The notes below the pieces were generated by a model. The model had not been told where the DNA came from and did no database searches. It saw nothing but the letters and a program-made list of their open reading frames with translations. From NCBI GenBank assembly GCA_026225015.1, contig JAMFRY010000099.1:1-15511 (forward strand): a DNA stretch of 15,511 nt, written 5' to 3'. A program made the position numbers and the translations under genes. This DNA comes from Alphaproteobacteria bacterium (GTDB lineage: Bacteria > Pseudomonadota > Alphaproteobacteria > Acetobacterales > Acetobacteraceae). Of the stretch, positions 1-6,466 are shown one piece after another; the stretch's first letter is position 1; each line of letters opens with the position of its first letter.

Positions 1-537
1 GGCCTCCAGGGCCGCCTTTGCCACGCCCATCACGTTGTAATGCGGCATTACCCGCTCGGCACCAAGATAGCTCAGCGTAAGCAGCGAACCGCCATCCTGC
101 ATCAGCGCGGCGGCGCGCCGGCCGGCGGCGGCGAAGGAGAAACAGGAAATATCCAACGCCTGCAGGAAGGCGGCGCGCGACGTGTCGATGAAGCGGCCGC
201 GCAGAAAGTTCTTGTCCGCATAGCCGATCGCATGCACCAGATAGTCGATCTTGCCCCATCTGGCGGCAACGGTGTCGAAAGCCGCGTCCAGCGCCTCGTC
301 GCTGCTGACATCGCAAGGGATCAGCAGGTCCGAACCGATGGAGGAGGCAAGCGGGCGCACCCGTTTTTCCAGCGCCTCGCCCTGATAGGTGAAAGCGGCC
401 TCGCCGCCCTGCGCGGCAATGGCCCGCGCAATGGCCCAGGCAATGGAGCGATTATTGGCAACACCCATGATCACCCCGCGCTTGCCCTGCATGAGCGTAC
501 CGGTGGCCGGCGAGACCTGGGCGGCAATGTCGGGCAT
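1..537 (-). CDS. fabI: Enoyl-[acyl-carrier-protein] reductase (NADH), N-terminal 179 residues, cut by window edge
   Basis: FabI reduces trans-2-enoyl-ACP to acyl-ACP in the last step of each round of type II fatty-acid elongation, in the cytosol. My translation of the minus strand starts at ATG 535-537 and runs open through position 1, giving 179 residues. Visible family marks are the nucleotide-binding glycine stretch GVANNRSIAWAIA (residues 25-37) and the short-chain dehydrogenase active site in its FabI form: Tyr157, then Tyr167 and Lys174 separated by six residues (YNVMGVAK). This spacing matches Tyr146/Tyr156/Lys163 of the E. coli enzyme. A GGAG lies about 10 nt before the ATG. The C-terminal third lies outside the window. 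The gene is divergent from pdxH across 154 nt, which must hold both promoters. Other FabI-like paralogues exist in this group, but the active-site spacing makes plain FabI the best call. Confidence 0.93.
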   Translation of the reverse strand, partial: MPDIAAQVSPATGTLMQGKRGVIMGVANNRSIAWAIARAIAAQGGEAAFTYQGEALEKRVRPLASSIGSDLLIPCDVSSDEALDAAFDTVAARWGKIDYLVHAIGYADKNFLRGRFIDTSRAAFLQALDISCFSFAAAGRRAAALMQDGGSLLTLSYLGAERVMPHYNVMGVAKAALEA

Positions 538-691
538 TAATTTGTATCTCCGGACGGGCTTGGGAATGCAATGGTTGGTGGCATAGCGTACAGCCTGCGG
601 GCAAGGGCTGAAAGCCCCTTTGGCATTGATCTGGGTCAGGGAAAGCCTGGAGCGATCGACTATATGAAGCCTGGCAACCGGAGGACGAGCA

Positions 692-1276
692 GTGACGGAG
701 TTTTTGGACCCTTTTGCAACTTTCGCGCTCTGGTTCGATGAGGCGAAGGTGAGCGAGGTGAACGATGCGAACGCCATGACCGTGGCGACCAGCACGGCAG
801 ATGGCAGGCCCTCGGCGCGAATCGCGCTGCTGAAGGAGTGGGATGCGCAGGGATTCGTGTTCTACACCAACCTGGAATCCCGCAAATCCAATGAGATAAG
901 GCAAAACCCGCATGTGGCGCTGCTATTCCATTGGAAGTCGCTACTGCGCCAGATCCGGATCGAGGGCGAGGCATCGCAAGTGACGGATCAGCAGGCGGAC
1001 GAATATTTCGCCGGCCGGCCGCGGCCCTCGCGCCTGGGCGCATGGGCCTCGGCGCAATCCCGGCCGCTTGCCGACCGCGCGACCTTCGAAGCGAATCTCG
1101 CCGAGGTGGAGGCGCGGTTCCCCGAGGAGACGACGCCCCGCCCGCCCTTCTGGTCCGGCTGGCGGGTGATCCCGGCGCAGTTCGAGTTCTGGCAGGATCA
1201 GGCGTTCCGGCTGCATGACCGGATTACCTTCACCCGCAACGGCGCAGGCTGGGACCGGGGCCGGCTTTACCCGTAA
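692..1276 (+). CDS. pdxH: Pyridoxamine 5'-phosphate oxidase
   Basis: PdxH is the FMN-dependent oxidase that converts pyridoxine or pyridoxamine 5'-phosphate to pyridoxal 5'-phosphate, the last step of vitamin B6 synthesis and salvage. The 194-residue product has the family layout: an N-terminal helix; the split-barrel FMN-binding core (NAMTVATSTADGRPSARIAL, then FVFYTNLESRKSNEI and LLFHWKSLLRQIRIEG); and a C-terminal block with SGWRVIPAQFEFW that ends in the characteristic RLYP. The length is normal for alphaproteobacteria. The start is GTG 692-694, chosen because GGAGGA at 680-685 sits 6 nt before it and no in-frame ATG lies nearby. The gene diverges from fabI and ends 3 nt before the stop codon of the convergent ppa. 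It supplies PLP, which the glyA product at the other end of the window needs, but no regulatory link is visible. Confidence 0.95.
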   Translation: MTEFLDPFATFALWFDEAKVSEVNDANAMTVATSTADGRPSARIALLKEWDAQGFVFYTNLESRKSNEIRQNPHVALLFHWKSLLRQIRIEGEASQVTDQQADEYFAGRPRPSRLGAWASAQSRPLADRATFEANLAEVEARFPEETTPRPPFWSGWRVIPAQFEFWQDQAFRLHDRITFTRNGAGWDRGRLYP

Positions 1277-1279
1277 GCG

Positions 1280-1803
1280 CTATTTGGCGGCGCGCCTCTG
1301 GCTTTCAACGATCGCCGCCTCGGCCTCGGCACGGTCGCCCCAGCCGGTGATTTTGACCCATTTGCCTTTTTCGAGGTCCTTATAGTGCTCGAAGAAATGC
1401 TTGATGGTGTCCAGGGTGATCGCCGGCAGTTGGGTGATTTCGGTGATGCCGGTATATTGCGGGTGGACCTTGTCATGCGGCACGCAGACGATCTTCTCAT
1501 CCTGGCCGGCTTCGTCTTCCATTTCAACAGGCCGATCGGGCGGGCGCGGATCACAGCACCTGGCACCACGGCGACCGGGATCAGCACCAAAGCGTCGGCC
1601 GGGTCGCCGTCATCGGCCAGGGTGTTGGGGATGAAGCCATAGGCCGCGGGATAGGTCATGGGGGTGAAGACCACGCGGTCCACCACCAGGGCGCCGCTTT
1701 CCTTGTCGATTTCGTATTTGACGCCGGATCCTTGCGGAATTTCGATAACGACGTTGATGTCATGCGGCACATCACGTCCGGCGGCGATTTTCGACACGTC
1801 CAT
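1280..1803 (-). CDS. ppa: Inorganic pyrophosphatase (family I), reading frame broken by a 1-nt deletion as sequenced
   Basis: This cytosolic Mg-dependent enzyme hydrolyses pyrophosphate and is normally essential. Translation from ATG 1801-1803 (GGGAGAA 7 nt upstream) gives 94 residues ending in RPIGLLK. They include the signature DDGDPADALVL with metal-binding Asp65, Asp67 and Asp70. The rest of the protein, beginning MEDEAGQDEKIV, lies in another frame down to TAG 1280-1282. Adding one A to the AAA run at 1522-1524 joins the halves into a 174-residue protein of normal length, with Asp97 and Asp102 in the expected catalytic places. As sequenced, the first frame instead runs to TAA 1267-1269 and gives a 178-residue product lacking those residues. 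A homopolymer sequencing error is the likeliest cause; a true mutation or frameshifting cannot be excluded. The gene converges on pdxH. Confidence 0.9.
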
Positions 1804-1930
1804 TGCAGAATTCTCCCGATTGAAAGGCTCAACCCGGCTATACAAGTGGCGGACGATCTTGCCAACGCATCCACCGCCGCTATGTTGCGGCCGCGCCGCC
1901 TGCATTGGTCGAGTGTGGGCGGAGTCAGGC

Positions 1931-2006
1931 GCGCCGGTAGCTCAACGGTTAGAGCGGACCGCTCATAACGGTTTGGTTGCGGGTTCGATTCCTGCCCGGC
2001 GCACCA
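1931..2006 (+). tRNA. tRNA with anticodon CAU, probably tRNA-Ile2 (lysidine type), CCA encoded
   Basis: A complete 76-nt cloverleaf can be folded by eye: acceptor stem GCGCCGG (1931-1937) with CCGGCGC (1996-2002); D stem GCTC/GAGC (1940-1943/1952-1955); anticodon stem GACCG/CGGTT around loop CTCATAA (1962-1968), anticodon CAT at 1964-1966; T stem GCGGG/CCTGC with loop TTCGATT; then A73 and an encoded CCA. CAU may mean elongator Met, initiator Met or Ile2. The first acceptor pair is a normal G-C, which argues against initiator. C4-G69 and C5-G68, the features TilS is known to prefer, and the TTTGGT variable region resembling E. coli tRNA-Ile2 favour Ile2 (AUA codons). Elongator Met remains possible. 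Downstream lies a likely integration region, and tRNA 3' ends are common attachment sites. Confidence 0.92.
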
Positions 2007-2037
2007 GTGACCAAAAGGGTTGCAGGAAATATTATGA

Positions 2038-2086
2038 CCTAAAAATGCCAGCCTAAAAATGGTCCGGGGCAACATCCGGGGCAACA
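2038..2086 (+). repeat. Two pairs of short direct repeats just after the tRNA
   Basis: CCTAAAAATG occurs at 2038-2047 and 2052-2061. It is followed at once by two perfect tandem copies of TCCGGGGCAACA at 2063-2074 and 2075-2086. Closely spaced direct repeats 30-80 nt beyond a tRNA 3' end recall the arm-type binding sites of tyrosine integrases at an attachment site. No integrase is present to confirm this, so function is unproven. Confidence 0.5.
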
Positions 2087-2110
2087 GGCCGGCGATCAAC
2101 GGGAGTGAAA

Positions 2111-2320
2111 ATGACGGCTAAAGGTGACGCGGCGTTACGCAAATTCTTGTCGAAATTTAAGGGTCTGGACGACGCGCCAACACCGGGCGCGCGGCCGGTC
2201 AATGATCCTGGCGAGGTAGCCCTCGACGGTCCTGGCAAGGTAGCCCTCGACTCTGAGCCTGCCCGGAAATTATGGCCGTCTTTACCGGCAAGGGCATGCA
2301 GGGTGCATAGCCTGAAGTAG
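2111..2320 (+). CDS. Small hypothetical protein with a duplicated octapeptide
   Basis: This 69-residue ORF starts at ATG 2111-2113, with GGGAG at 2101-2105 five nt upstream, and ends at TAG 2318-2320. An in-frame GTG lies six nt earlier. The N-terminus (MTAKGDAALRKFLSKFK) is basic and could form an amphipathic helix. The middle holds two tandem copies of an octapeptide, DPGEVALD and GPGKVALD, made by a 24-nt DNA repeat. The C-terminus looks random. I recognise no family. It sits in the poorly coding stretch behind the tRNA, so it may be a chance ORF or the remnant of an island gene. The ribosome-binding site is the main argument for it being real. Confidence 0.3.
   Translation: MTAKGDAALRKFLSKFKGLDDAPTPGARPVNDPGEVALDGPGKVALDSEPARKLWPSLPARACRVHSLK
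2204..2251 (+). repeat. Two tandem copies of a 24-bp unit
   Basis: The units at 2204-2227 and 2228-2251 differ at two positions. Both contain CCTGGC and AGGTAGCCCTCGAC. The period is a multiple of three, so the repeat lengthens the small ORF around it in frame. Confidence 0.7.
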
Positions 2321-2332
2321 GTATGCGATGGT

Positions 2333-2512
2333 CTATTGTTGCTGCGGAATCAGCCGGACCATATCGTCGAAAACCCTGAAAACCACGTCCGGGCTCTGAG
2401 AGCCGAGCTCAAGAGCCGAGTTCGAAAGCATGGCTGCAATTAAACAGTGAAACCTTGTCCACTCGCCGACTTCAGATATATTGGCTGACCGCTTTAATAC
2501 GTCTTTTGACAT
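2333..2512 (-). CDS. Small hypothetical protein, 59 residues
   Basis: Translating the minus strand from ATG 2510-2512 gives an uninterrupted 59-residue protein ending at TAG 2333-2335. GGAG at 2521-2524 lies 8 nt before the start, a good Shine-Dalgarno arrangement. The protein begins MSKDVLKRSANISEVGEWTR and continues with a hydrophobic helix-like stretch (FHCLIAAML), an acidic patch and VVFRVFDDMVRLIPQQQ. It has no cysteine pairs, signal peptide or evident membrane span. No family is recognised. It faces the other small ORFs and could be an isolated cargo gene of the decayed island, such as a regulator or half of a toxin-antitoxin pair, but nothing in the sequence proves any role. Confidence 0.45.
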   Translation of the reverse strand: MSKDVLKRSANISEVGEWTRFHCLIAAMLSNSALELGSQSPDVVFRVFDDMVRLIPQQQ

Positions 2513-2563
2513 GATATGTGCTCCATATAGTTCACTAAATCCAAGCCATTATGGAACGCCAAG

Positions 2564-2938
2564 GTGAAGACTTACTATCTTTCCGTGTATTTATACTTAA
2601 ATTATACAACCCTTGAACGCCAATTTGGGCGGAAGCGGACGTCTTGCTGGCCTAATCCTTCAGATGCTTCCCGATTGCTTGGTGCGCCTCCTACCCTGGA
2701 GAATCCAGCGCGCGTGCAGCTAGGTAAGTGGCTTGTGGAAGTGTGGGGCTACGCGTCGTTTATGCCTGTGGCCCTTCGCCTGGTCGTTTTCTTTCTGGCT
2801 GGCGACGTTCTGCTTGTGATACCGGTCACGCTCGTATGCGTGATCGCCGGTGCGGTCGGGACAATACTGGCGCTCAAGACTGGCGTTCAAGACTGGCGCT
2901 CAAGACTGGCGCTCAAGACTGGCGCTCAAGCGCAGTAG
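2564..2938 (+). CDS. Hypothetical membrane protein with a tandem-repeat C-terminus
   Basis: This open frame of 124 residues runs from GTG 2564-2566 to TAG 2936-2938. No good ribosome-binding site precedes the GTG; an in-frame ATG at 2762-2764 would give 58 residues. From residue 67 onward there is a long hydrophobic segment (ALRLVVFFLAGDVLL, then VIPVTLVCVIAGAVGTILAL), enough for one or two membrane spans. The last 22 residues, beginning LALKTGVQDWRSR, come from a 13-bp tandem repeat read through all three frames, so they are slippage-derived rather than conserved. The first 66 residues look unlike a known domain. It may be a relic, with the hydrophobic part the only trace of a real gene. No function is assigned. 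Confidence 0.3.
   Translation: MKTYYLSVYLYLNYTTLERQFGRKRTSCWPNPSDASRLLGAPPTLENPARVQLGKWLVEVWGYASFMPVALRLVVFFLAGDVLLVIPVTLVCVIAGAVGTILALKTGVQDWRSRLALKTGAQAQ
2866..2930 (+). repeat. Five tandem copies of a 13-bp unit
   Basis: ACTGGCGCTCAAG is repeated at 2866-2878, 2879-2891 (one C-to-T change), 2892-2904, 2905-2917 and 2918-2930 without spacers. Because 13 is not a multiple of three, each gain or loss of a unit would shift the frame of the ORF that contains it. The lack of spacers rules out CRISPR. An iteron role is possible but has no supporting replication gene. Confidence 0.9.
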
Positions 2939-3216
2939 ACTGACATCAAACGAACATGCGCGCTACGAGAGCATTTTTCACTGATGCAAGCTCGCCTGAT
3001 GGCGCTTGTATGGAAATTCGGGTTAAGCCTGTTTCCCGGAGGACTGGCCGGGTTAATGGGTTTCAGTCAGTGGCCGAATCCGCCGTTAGGCGCTCGTGAC
3101 GGTGTAGTCGTTGGTTTGCTTTCCGCGGAGCTGGACATCGGAATATCAGCCGCCTACCCGACGTACCAACAGAGTCGAATCGCATTTTCTTACACCGTCC
3201 GTTACGCTTCTCGCCA

Positions 3217-3870
3217 ATGTGCAACCTCTATTCCGTGACCAAGGGGCAACAGGCGATTCGGCAATTTACCGGCGCCATGCGCGACAGCACCGGCAACCTG
3301 CCGCCGTTGCCGGGCATATTTCCCGACTACTTGGCGCCCGTTATATTCAACGCCGCGGATGGCGAGCGGGAATTGGGGCTCCTGCGCTGGGGCATGCCGG
3401 GGCCGCCGCAATACGGGGCGCAACCAGTGACGAATATCCGCAATACGCAAAGCCCGCATTGGCGAAGCTGGCTTGGGCCGACAAACCGGTGCCTGGTTCC
3501 GGCGACCTCCTTTTGCGAGTACGAGGATACCAGGCCCCGCAAAACCCCGGTCTGGTTCGCCTTGGATGAAAGCCGGAAGCTGTTCTGTTTTGCAGGCATC
3601 TGGACGAATTGGCATGGCACGCGCGGGACCAAAGCAGCGCCGGTGGCGGGCGTGCATCGGCTTTTTGGATTTCTCACCACCGAACCGAACGCCATCGTGG
3701 CGCCAATCCATCCCAAGGCAATGCCGGTGATTCTGACCAAAAAGGAGGAATTGGAAGCCTGGATGCTGGCGCCCTGGGCGGAGGCGAAGGCGCTGCAGCG
3801 GCCGCTTGCGGATGATGCGTTGCAGATTGTGGCGCGCGGCGCGAAGCAGGATGGCGCGCAGGAACCCTGA
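3217..3870 (+). CDS. SRAP-family protein (YedK/HMCES type), abasic-site DNA-protein crosslink enzyme
   Basis: SRAP proteins cover abasic sites in single-stranded DNA by forming a thiazolidine link through Cys2 after removal of Met1, and can autoproteolyse. The 217-residue product shows the whole active-site set: Cys2 in MCNLYS; Asn73 in TNIRN, the usual N-A-R-x-E position; Glu101 in SFCEYE; and His165 in IHPKAMPVIL. The core strand LLRWGMPG (residues 55-62) is also typical. Length is normal. ATG 3217-3219 must be the start, because Cys has to be residue 2. No Shine-Dalgarno-like sequence precedes it, so initiation may be weak or leaderless. It lies between the repeat-rich stretch and the histidine kinase, with no operon partner. 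SRAP genes are often carried on mobile DNA, which fits the site. No LexA box was identified. Confidence 0.92.
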   Translation: MCNLYSVTKGQQAIRQFTGAMRDSTGNLPPLPGIFPDYLAPVIFNAADGERELGLLRWGMPGPPQYGAQPVTNIRNTQSPHWRSWLGPTNRCLVPATSFCEYEDTRPRKTPVWFALDESRKLFCFAGIWTNWHGTRGTKAAPVAGVHRLFGFLTTEPNAIVAPIHPKAMPVILTKKEELEAWMLAPWAEAKALQRPLADDALQIVARGAKQDGAQEP

Positions 3871-4290
3871 TTGTTTTGAAAAACCGCCGCGCGATAGGCT
3901 GCGCGCAAGATTGCGGATAAACAACGAAGCCAGGACGAAGCGTTCGAGCGCAAGGGGCAGAAAATTCCAATTCAACAACTGGAAATCGCGTTGAGCCGCG
4001 AAATCTTTGTGCAACGCGCGCAATGCAAGAAAAAAGGCCCAGGTTTGCGCCGGAATCGGTTTGGCAAGCTTGTAACACGCAACGGCTTTTTCGATGCGGA
4101 AAATTAACGATCTGTCAATGGCGGCCCGCCGGCTAACAAAATCGCCATGATTCGTTCATCCGATTTACCGCGAAATCCGCCGCTACTGGCATATACTCCG
4201 GGTGGACAATATTCGCGCGCATGAAGAAATCATGCCTGAGGCCATAATGCTTGCGTGAGGTGCAGGCGGTTATCGCCACGACTCGGAGAT
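3871..4290. other. Intergenic stretch upstream of the histidine kinase
   Basis: About 420 nt hold no supported gene on either strand. The minus strand has an open frame across 3871-4023 with reasonable codon choice (it includes LLNWNFLPLALERFVLASLF), but it runs on antisense through the SRAP gene, has no recognisable domain and is probably a shadow. TATACT at 4192-4197 is a good -10 candidate for the kinase, without a convincing -35. A perfect 6-bp inverted repeat, GCATGA-AGAAA-TCATGC, lies at 4219-4235 in the probable leader and might be an operator. Confidence 0.5.
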
Positions 4291-5919
4291 ATGTTGCACG
4301 TGGATTGGTTTGCCAAGATCGTATGGTTACGCGAAAGACAATGGATCGGCTATCTGATCGCCGTTTTCGGTTCTCTACCCGAGCTCTGGCTGCATTTGGC
4401 GCTCGTGAAAAACCTTGCCGGGGTCACCTTTCTTACATTCCATCCGGTTATTTTCCTGGCCCCGATCATTGCCGGGTTCGGCGCCGGCCTGGCCGCCATA
4501 GTGGTGTCGGCGGCCCTGGCCGAATTTTTCATCCTCTCGCCGGGTCATGGTTTTCTCCTTGTCGGGTTGCATGGTTGGTTGCCCGTCATTTCGTTTGTCG
4601 GGACCAACAGCGTTATTGTGGCGCTGCTGGCTCTGGCGATGGAAACCATTATCCGGCTCTGGAATGCGGGCAACGCCCTGCGCGGCCGAACCGAAGCGTT
4701 GGAACGGCAATTTGCGGCGCGCAACCTGTTGCTACAGAAAACCGAAGAACAATTGCGGCGGGCGCAGAAGATGGAGGCTGTCGGCCAACTCACCGGCGGC
4801 CTGGCGCATGATTTCAACAATATCCTCACCGCCATCAAGGGCAGCATGGAGTTGCTGCGCCGGCGCATCGGCCAGCGCCGATTCGATGAGCTGGACCGGT
4901 ATTTAAGCGCCGCCGAGGCGGCATCGGACCGCGCCGCCGCCCTCACCAACCGGCTGCTGGCATTCTCCCGGCGGCAAACGCTGGACCCGAAACGGACGGA
5001 CATCAATCGGTTGATCGCCGATATGGAGGCGTTAATCAACCGCACCATTGGCCCGGAAATTACCGTGGAGGTTGTGACGCCGGGCCTAAGCGCAACCGCC
5101 TTGGTCGATCCTAATCAGCTTGAAAGCGCGCTGCTAAATCTCTGCATCAATGCCAAGGACGCCATGCCTGATGGCGGCCGGATCAGCATTGCAACGAGCG
5201 ATCTATGGCTGGATGACGAGGCCGCCGCCAAGCTCGAACTCACCCCGGGATCGTATATTCTGTTGAGCGTGCGCGATAATGGCTACGGCATGACGGCGGA
5301 AATCGTTGAGCGCGCATTCGACCCGTTCTTTACGACCAAGCCGCTTGGGCAAGGCACCGGTTTGGGGCTTTCCATGACCTATGGATTTGCCCGCCAGTCC
5401 GGCGGCAACCTGCGCATCGCCTCGGAGCCCGGCCTTGGCACCACCGTGACGATCTATTTGCCGCGCGCCGATCGGCGTTCGAATGGCGAGGCGCCGGACA
5501 TCCCGGATGAGGGCGCGCGGAAAATGGTTGCGTCCGGCGATAGGTTCATGAAAAAAAATGAAACCGTACTGGTGGTTGATGACGAGCCTGGCGTGCGGAT
5601 GCTGGTGGTCGAAACGCTCGACGATATGGGCTACAGGATTCTGGACGCGGAGGAAGGCGCTGGCGCGCTGAAAATCCTGCGCTCGAACGTGCCGATCGAC
5701 CTGCTCATCACCGATGTTGGTCTGCCAGGCGCAATCAACGGACGCCAACTCGCCGATGCCGCGCGGGAAATCAGGCCGGGCCTGAACGTGATTTTCATCA
5801 CCGGCTATGCCGAAAATGTGTTGGCCAGCAAGGGCCAGCTCGAAGCCGGCATGCAGGTGCTCACCAAGCCGTTTTCAATGGAAGCATTGGCAAGCCGGGT
5901 GCAGGACGTGATCCATTGA
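4291..5919 (+). CDS. Membrane-bound hybrid histidine kinase with C-terminal receiver domain
   Basis: This is a predicted sensor kinase of 542 residues. Residues about 15-115 are hydrophobic, with four likely membrane spans resembling the KdpD-type DUF4118 sensor region. A short coiled coil (about 125-155) leads into a HisKA domain with phospho-acceptor His173 (GGLAHDFNN). The HATPase domain shows N box Asn287 (NLCINAKDAM), G1 Asp329 (DNGYGM), the F box DPFFTTKP and G2 GTGLGL (355-360). After a short linker comes a receiver with acidic pair Asp430/Asp431, phospho-acceptor Asp475 (LLITDVGLPG) and Lys526 (LTKPF). No output domain follows, so phosphate probably passes to another protein. The start is uncertain: ATG 4291 has GGAG only 2 nt before it; TTG 4294 is better spaced; GTG 4255 would add 12 residues. 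No response-regulator gene is adjacent, so the signal and partner are unknown. Confidence 0.93.
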   Translation: MLHVDWFAKIVWLRERQWIGYLIAVFGSLPELWLHLALVKNLAGVTFLTFHPVIFLAPIIAGFGAGLAAIVVSAALAEFFILSPGHGFLLVGLHGWLPVISFVGTNSVIVALLALAMETIIRLWNAGNALRGRTEALERQFAARNLLLQKTEEQLRRAQKMEAVGQLTGGLAHDFNNILTAIKGSMELLRRRIGQRRFDELDRYLSAAEAASDRAAALTNRLLAFSRRQTLDPKRTDINRLIADMEALINRTIGPEITVEVVTPGLSATALVDPNQLESALLNLCINAKDAMPDGGRISIATSDLWLDDEAAAKLELTPGSYILLSVRDNGYGMTAEIVERAFDPFFTTKPLGQGTGLGLSMTYGFARQSGGNLRIASEPGLGTTVTIYLPRADRRSNGEAPDIPDEGARKMVASGDRFMKKNETVLVVDDEPGVRMLVVETLDDMGYRILDAEEGAGALKILRSNVPIDLLITDVGLPGAINGRQLADAAREIRPGLNVIFITGYAENVLASKGQLEAGMQVLTKPFSMEALASRVQDVIH

Positions 5920-6053
5920 TCGGCAATGCCCGGCTTAAAATTAGGGGGCTAAAATTACAAAAGAAAAATCTATCCGCGGCAAGCGTCCGCCCTTACGGTC
6001 TGGTAACGCAGATTTTGCGCACCAGATGGTTTGCTTCAATAAAGGAGAGTGCA

Positions 6054-6305
6054 ATGGCTGACGAAAATCAATTCGAGGGTACCGCACGCGATTTCGGCGG
6101 GAGGATTCAAGACGCCGTCGGTGGACTGACAGGCGACATCGAAACCCAGGCCAGGGGCAAATGGAACCAAGCTGCCGGCAAGGCGCAGAAGACCTTTGGC
6201 GACGCTGCCGATGAGATAAGGGAGAATGTTACAAGCAGCCCGCTGGCCGCGCTGGCGATTGTTGGCGGGATATTTTTCGCGCTTGGTTTTCTCGCCCGGC
6301 GTTGA
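6054..6305 (+). CDS. CsbD-like stress protein with C-terminal membrane anchor
   Basis: This 83-residue protein starts at ATG 6054-6056, with a very strong AAAGGAGAG at 6041-6049. The open frame extends further upstream but that part has no merit. Residues 5-50 carry two CsbD-like segments, FEGTARDFGGRIQDAVGGLT and ARGKWNQAAGKAQKTFGDAA, rich in Gly, Ala, Gln and charged residues. Residues about 60-80 form a single hydrophobic helix ending in ARR (SSPLAALAIVGGIFFALGFL), as in the ElaB/YqjD/DUF883 ribosome-associated membrane proteins. CsbD proteins are general-stress proteins of unclear biochemical role. It follows the kinase by 134 nt and probably has its own promoter. No alphaproteobacterial EcfG-type GGAAC motif was found there. 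Confidence 0.88.
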   Translation: MADENQFEGTARDFGGRIQDAVGGLTGDIETQARGKWNQAAGKAQKTFGDAADEIRENVTSSPLAALAIVGGIFFALGFLARR

Positions 6306-6407
6306 ACTGGCCGCGAGGCTGCGCTCCGCTTGGTCAATGGCGCGGCCTTCACCGGGCATGACGCGCGGGATGGCCGACGCGGCGCGCCCCGCGCGGCTTG
6401 TGATTTG

Positions 6408-6416
6408 TGGTATAAA
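6408..6416 (+). promoter_or_regulatory. Candidate extended -10 promoter element for the metallopeptidase gene
   Basis: TGGTATAAA fits an extended -10 element (TGnTATAAT-like). It lies in the only AT-rich patch of the 223-nt gap and would start transcription near 6423, leaving a leader of about 105 nt. No convincing -35 is visible, which extended -10 promoters tolerate. Confidence 0.35.
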
Positions 6417-6466
6417 TTTCATTCGCTAAGTTTCCGCTGCGCCCAATATCGCCTGCGCTGTTCAGC

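Larger units (their letters stand above)
2007..3216. other. Poorly coding, repeat-rich stretch next to the tRNA 3' end; probable decayed integration region
   Basis: About 1.2 kb between the tRNA and the SRAP gene holds no recognisable protein family. Several parts, notably about 2430-2630, are visibly richer in A and T than the flanking core genes. It contains four short direct or tandem repeats (2038-2061, 2063-2086, 2204-2251, 2866-2930) and three small ORFs listed separately. No integrase or transposase and no second copy of the tRNA 3' end was found by eye within the window. The position just after a tRNA, the repeats and the base composition together suggest the remains of a mobile element. 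That reading is an inference. Confidence 0.45.

Noticed and set aside
40..540. A 166-residue plus-strand open frame at the left edge
   Set aside because: It lies antisense to fabI, whose active-site motifs are clear on the minus strand.
2866..2930. Possible CRISPR array
   Set aside because: The units are 13 bp, head to tail without spacers, and no cas gene is present.
3071..3100. GTTAGGC resembling an integron attC core site
   Set aside because: There is no paired complementary core at attC-like distance and no integrase; a single 7-mer is expected by chance.
2984..3238. An 84-residue plus-strand open frame before the SRAP gene
   Set aside because: It overlaps the SRAP start, has no ribosome-binding site or recognisable domain, and its codon use looks random.
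3202..4023. A 273-residue minus-strand open frame through the SRAP gene
   Set aside because: Most of it is antisense to a well-supported gene. Only 3871-4023 looks coding-like and no family could be recognised.
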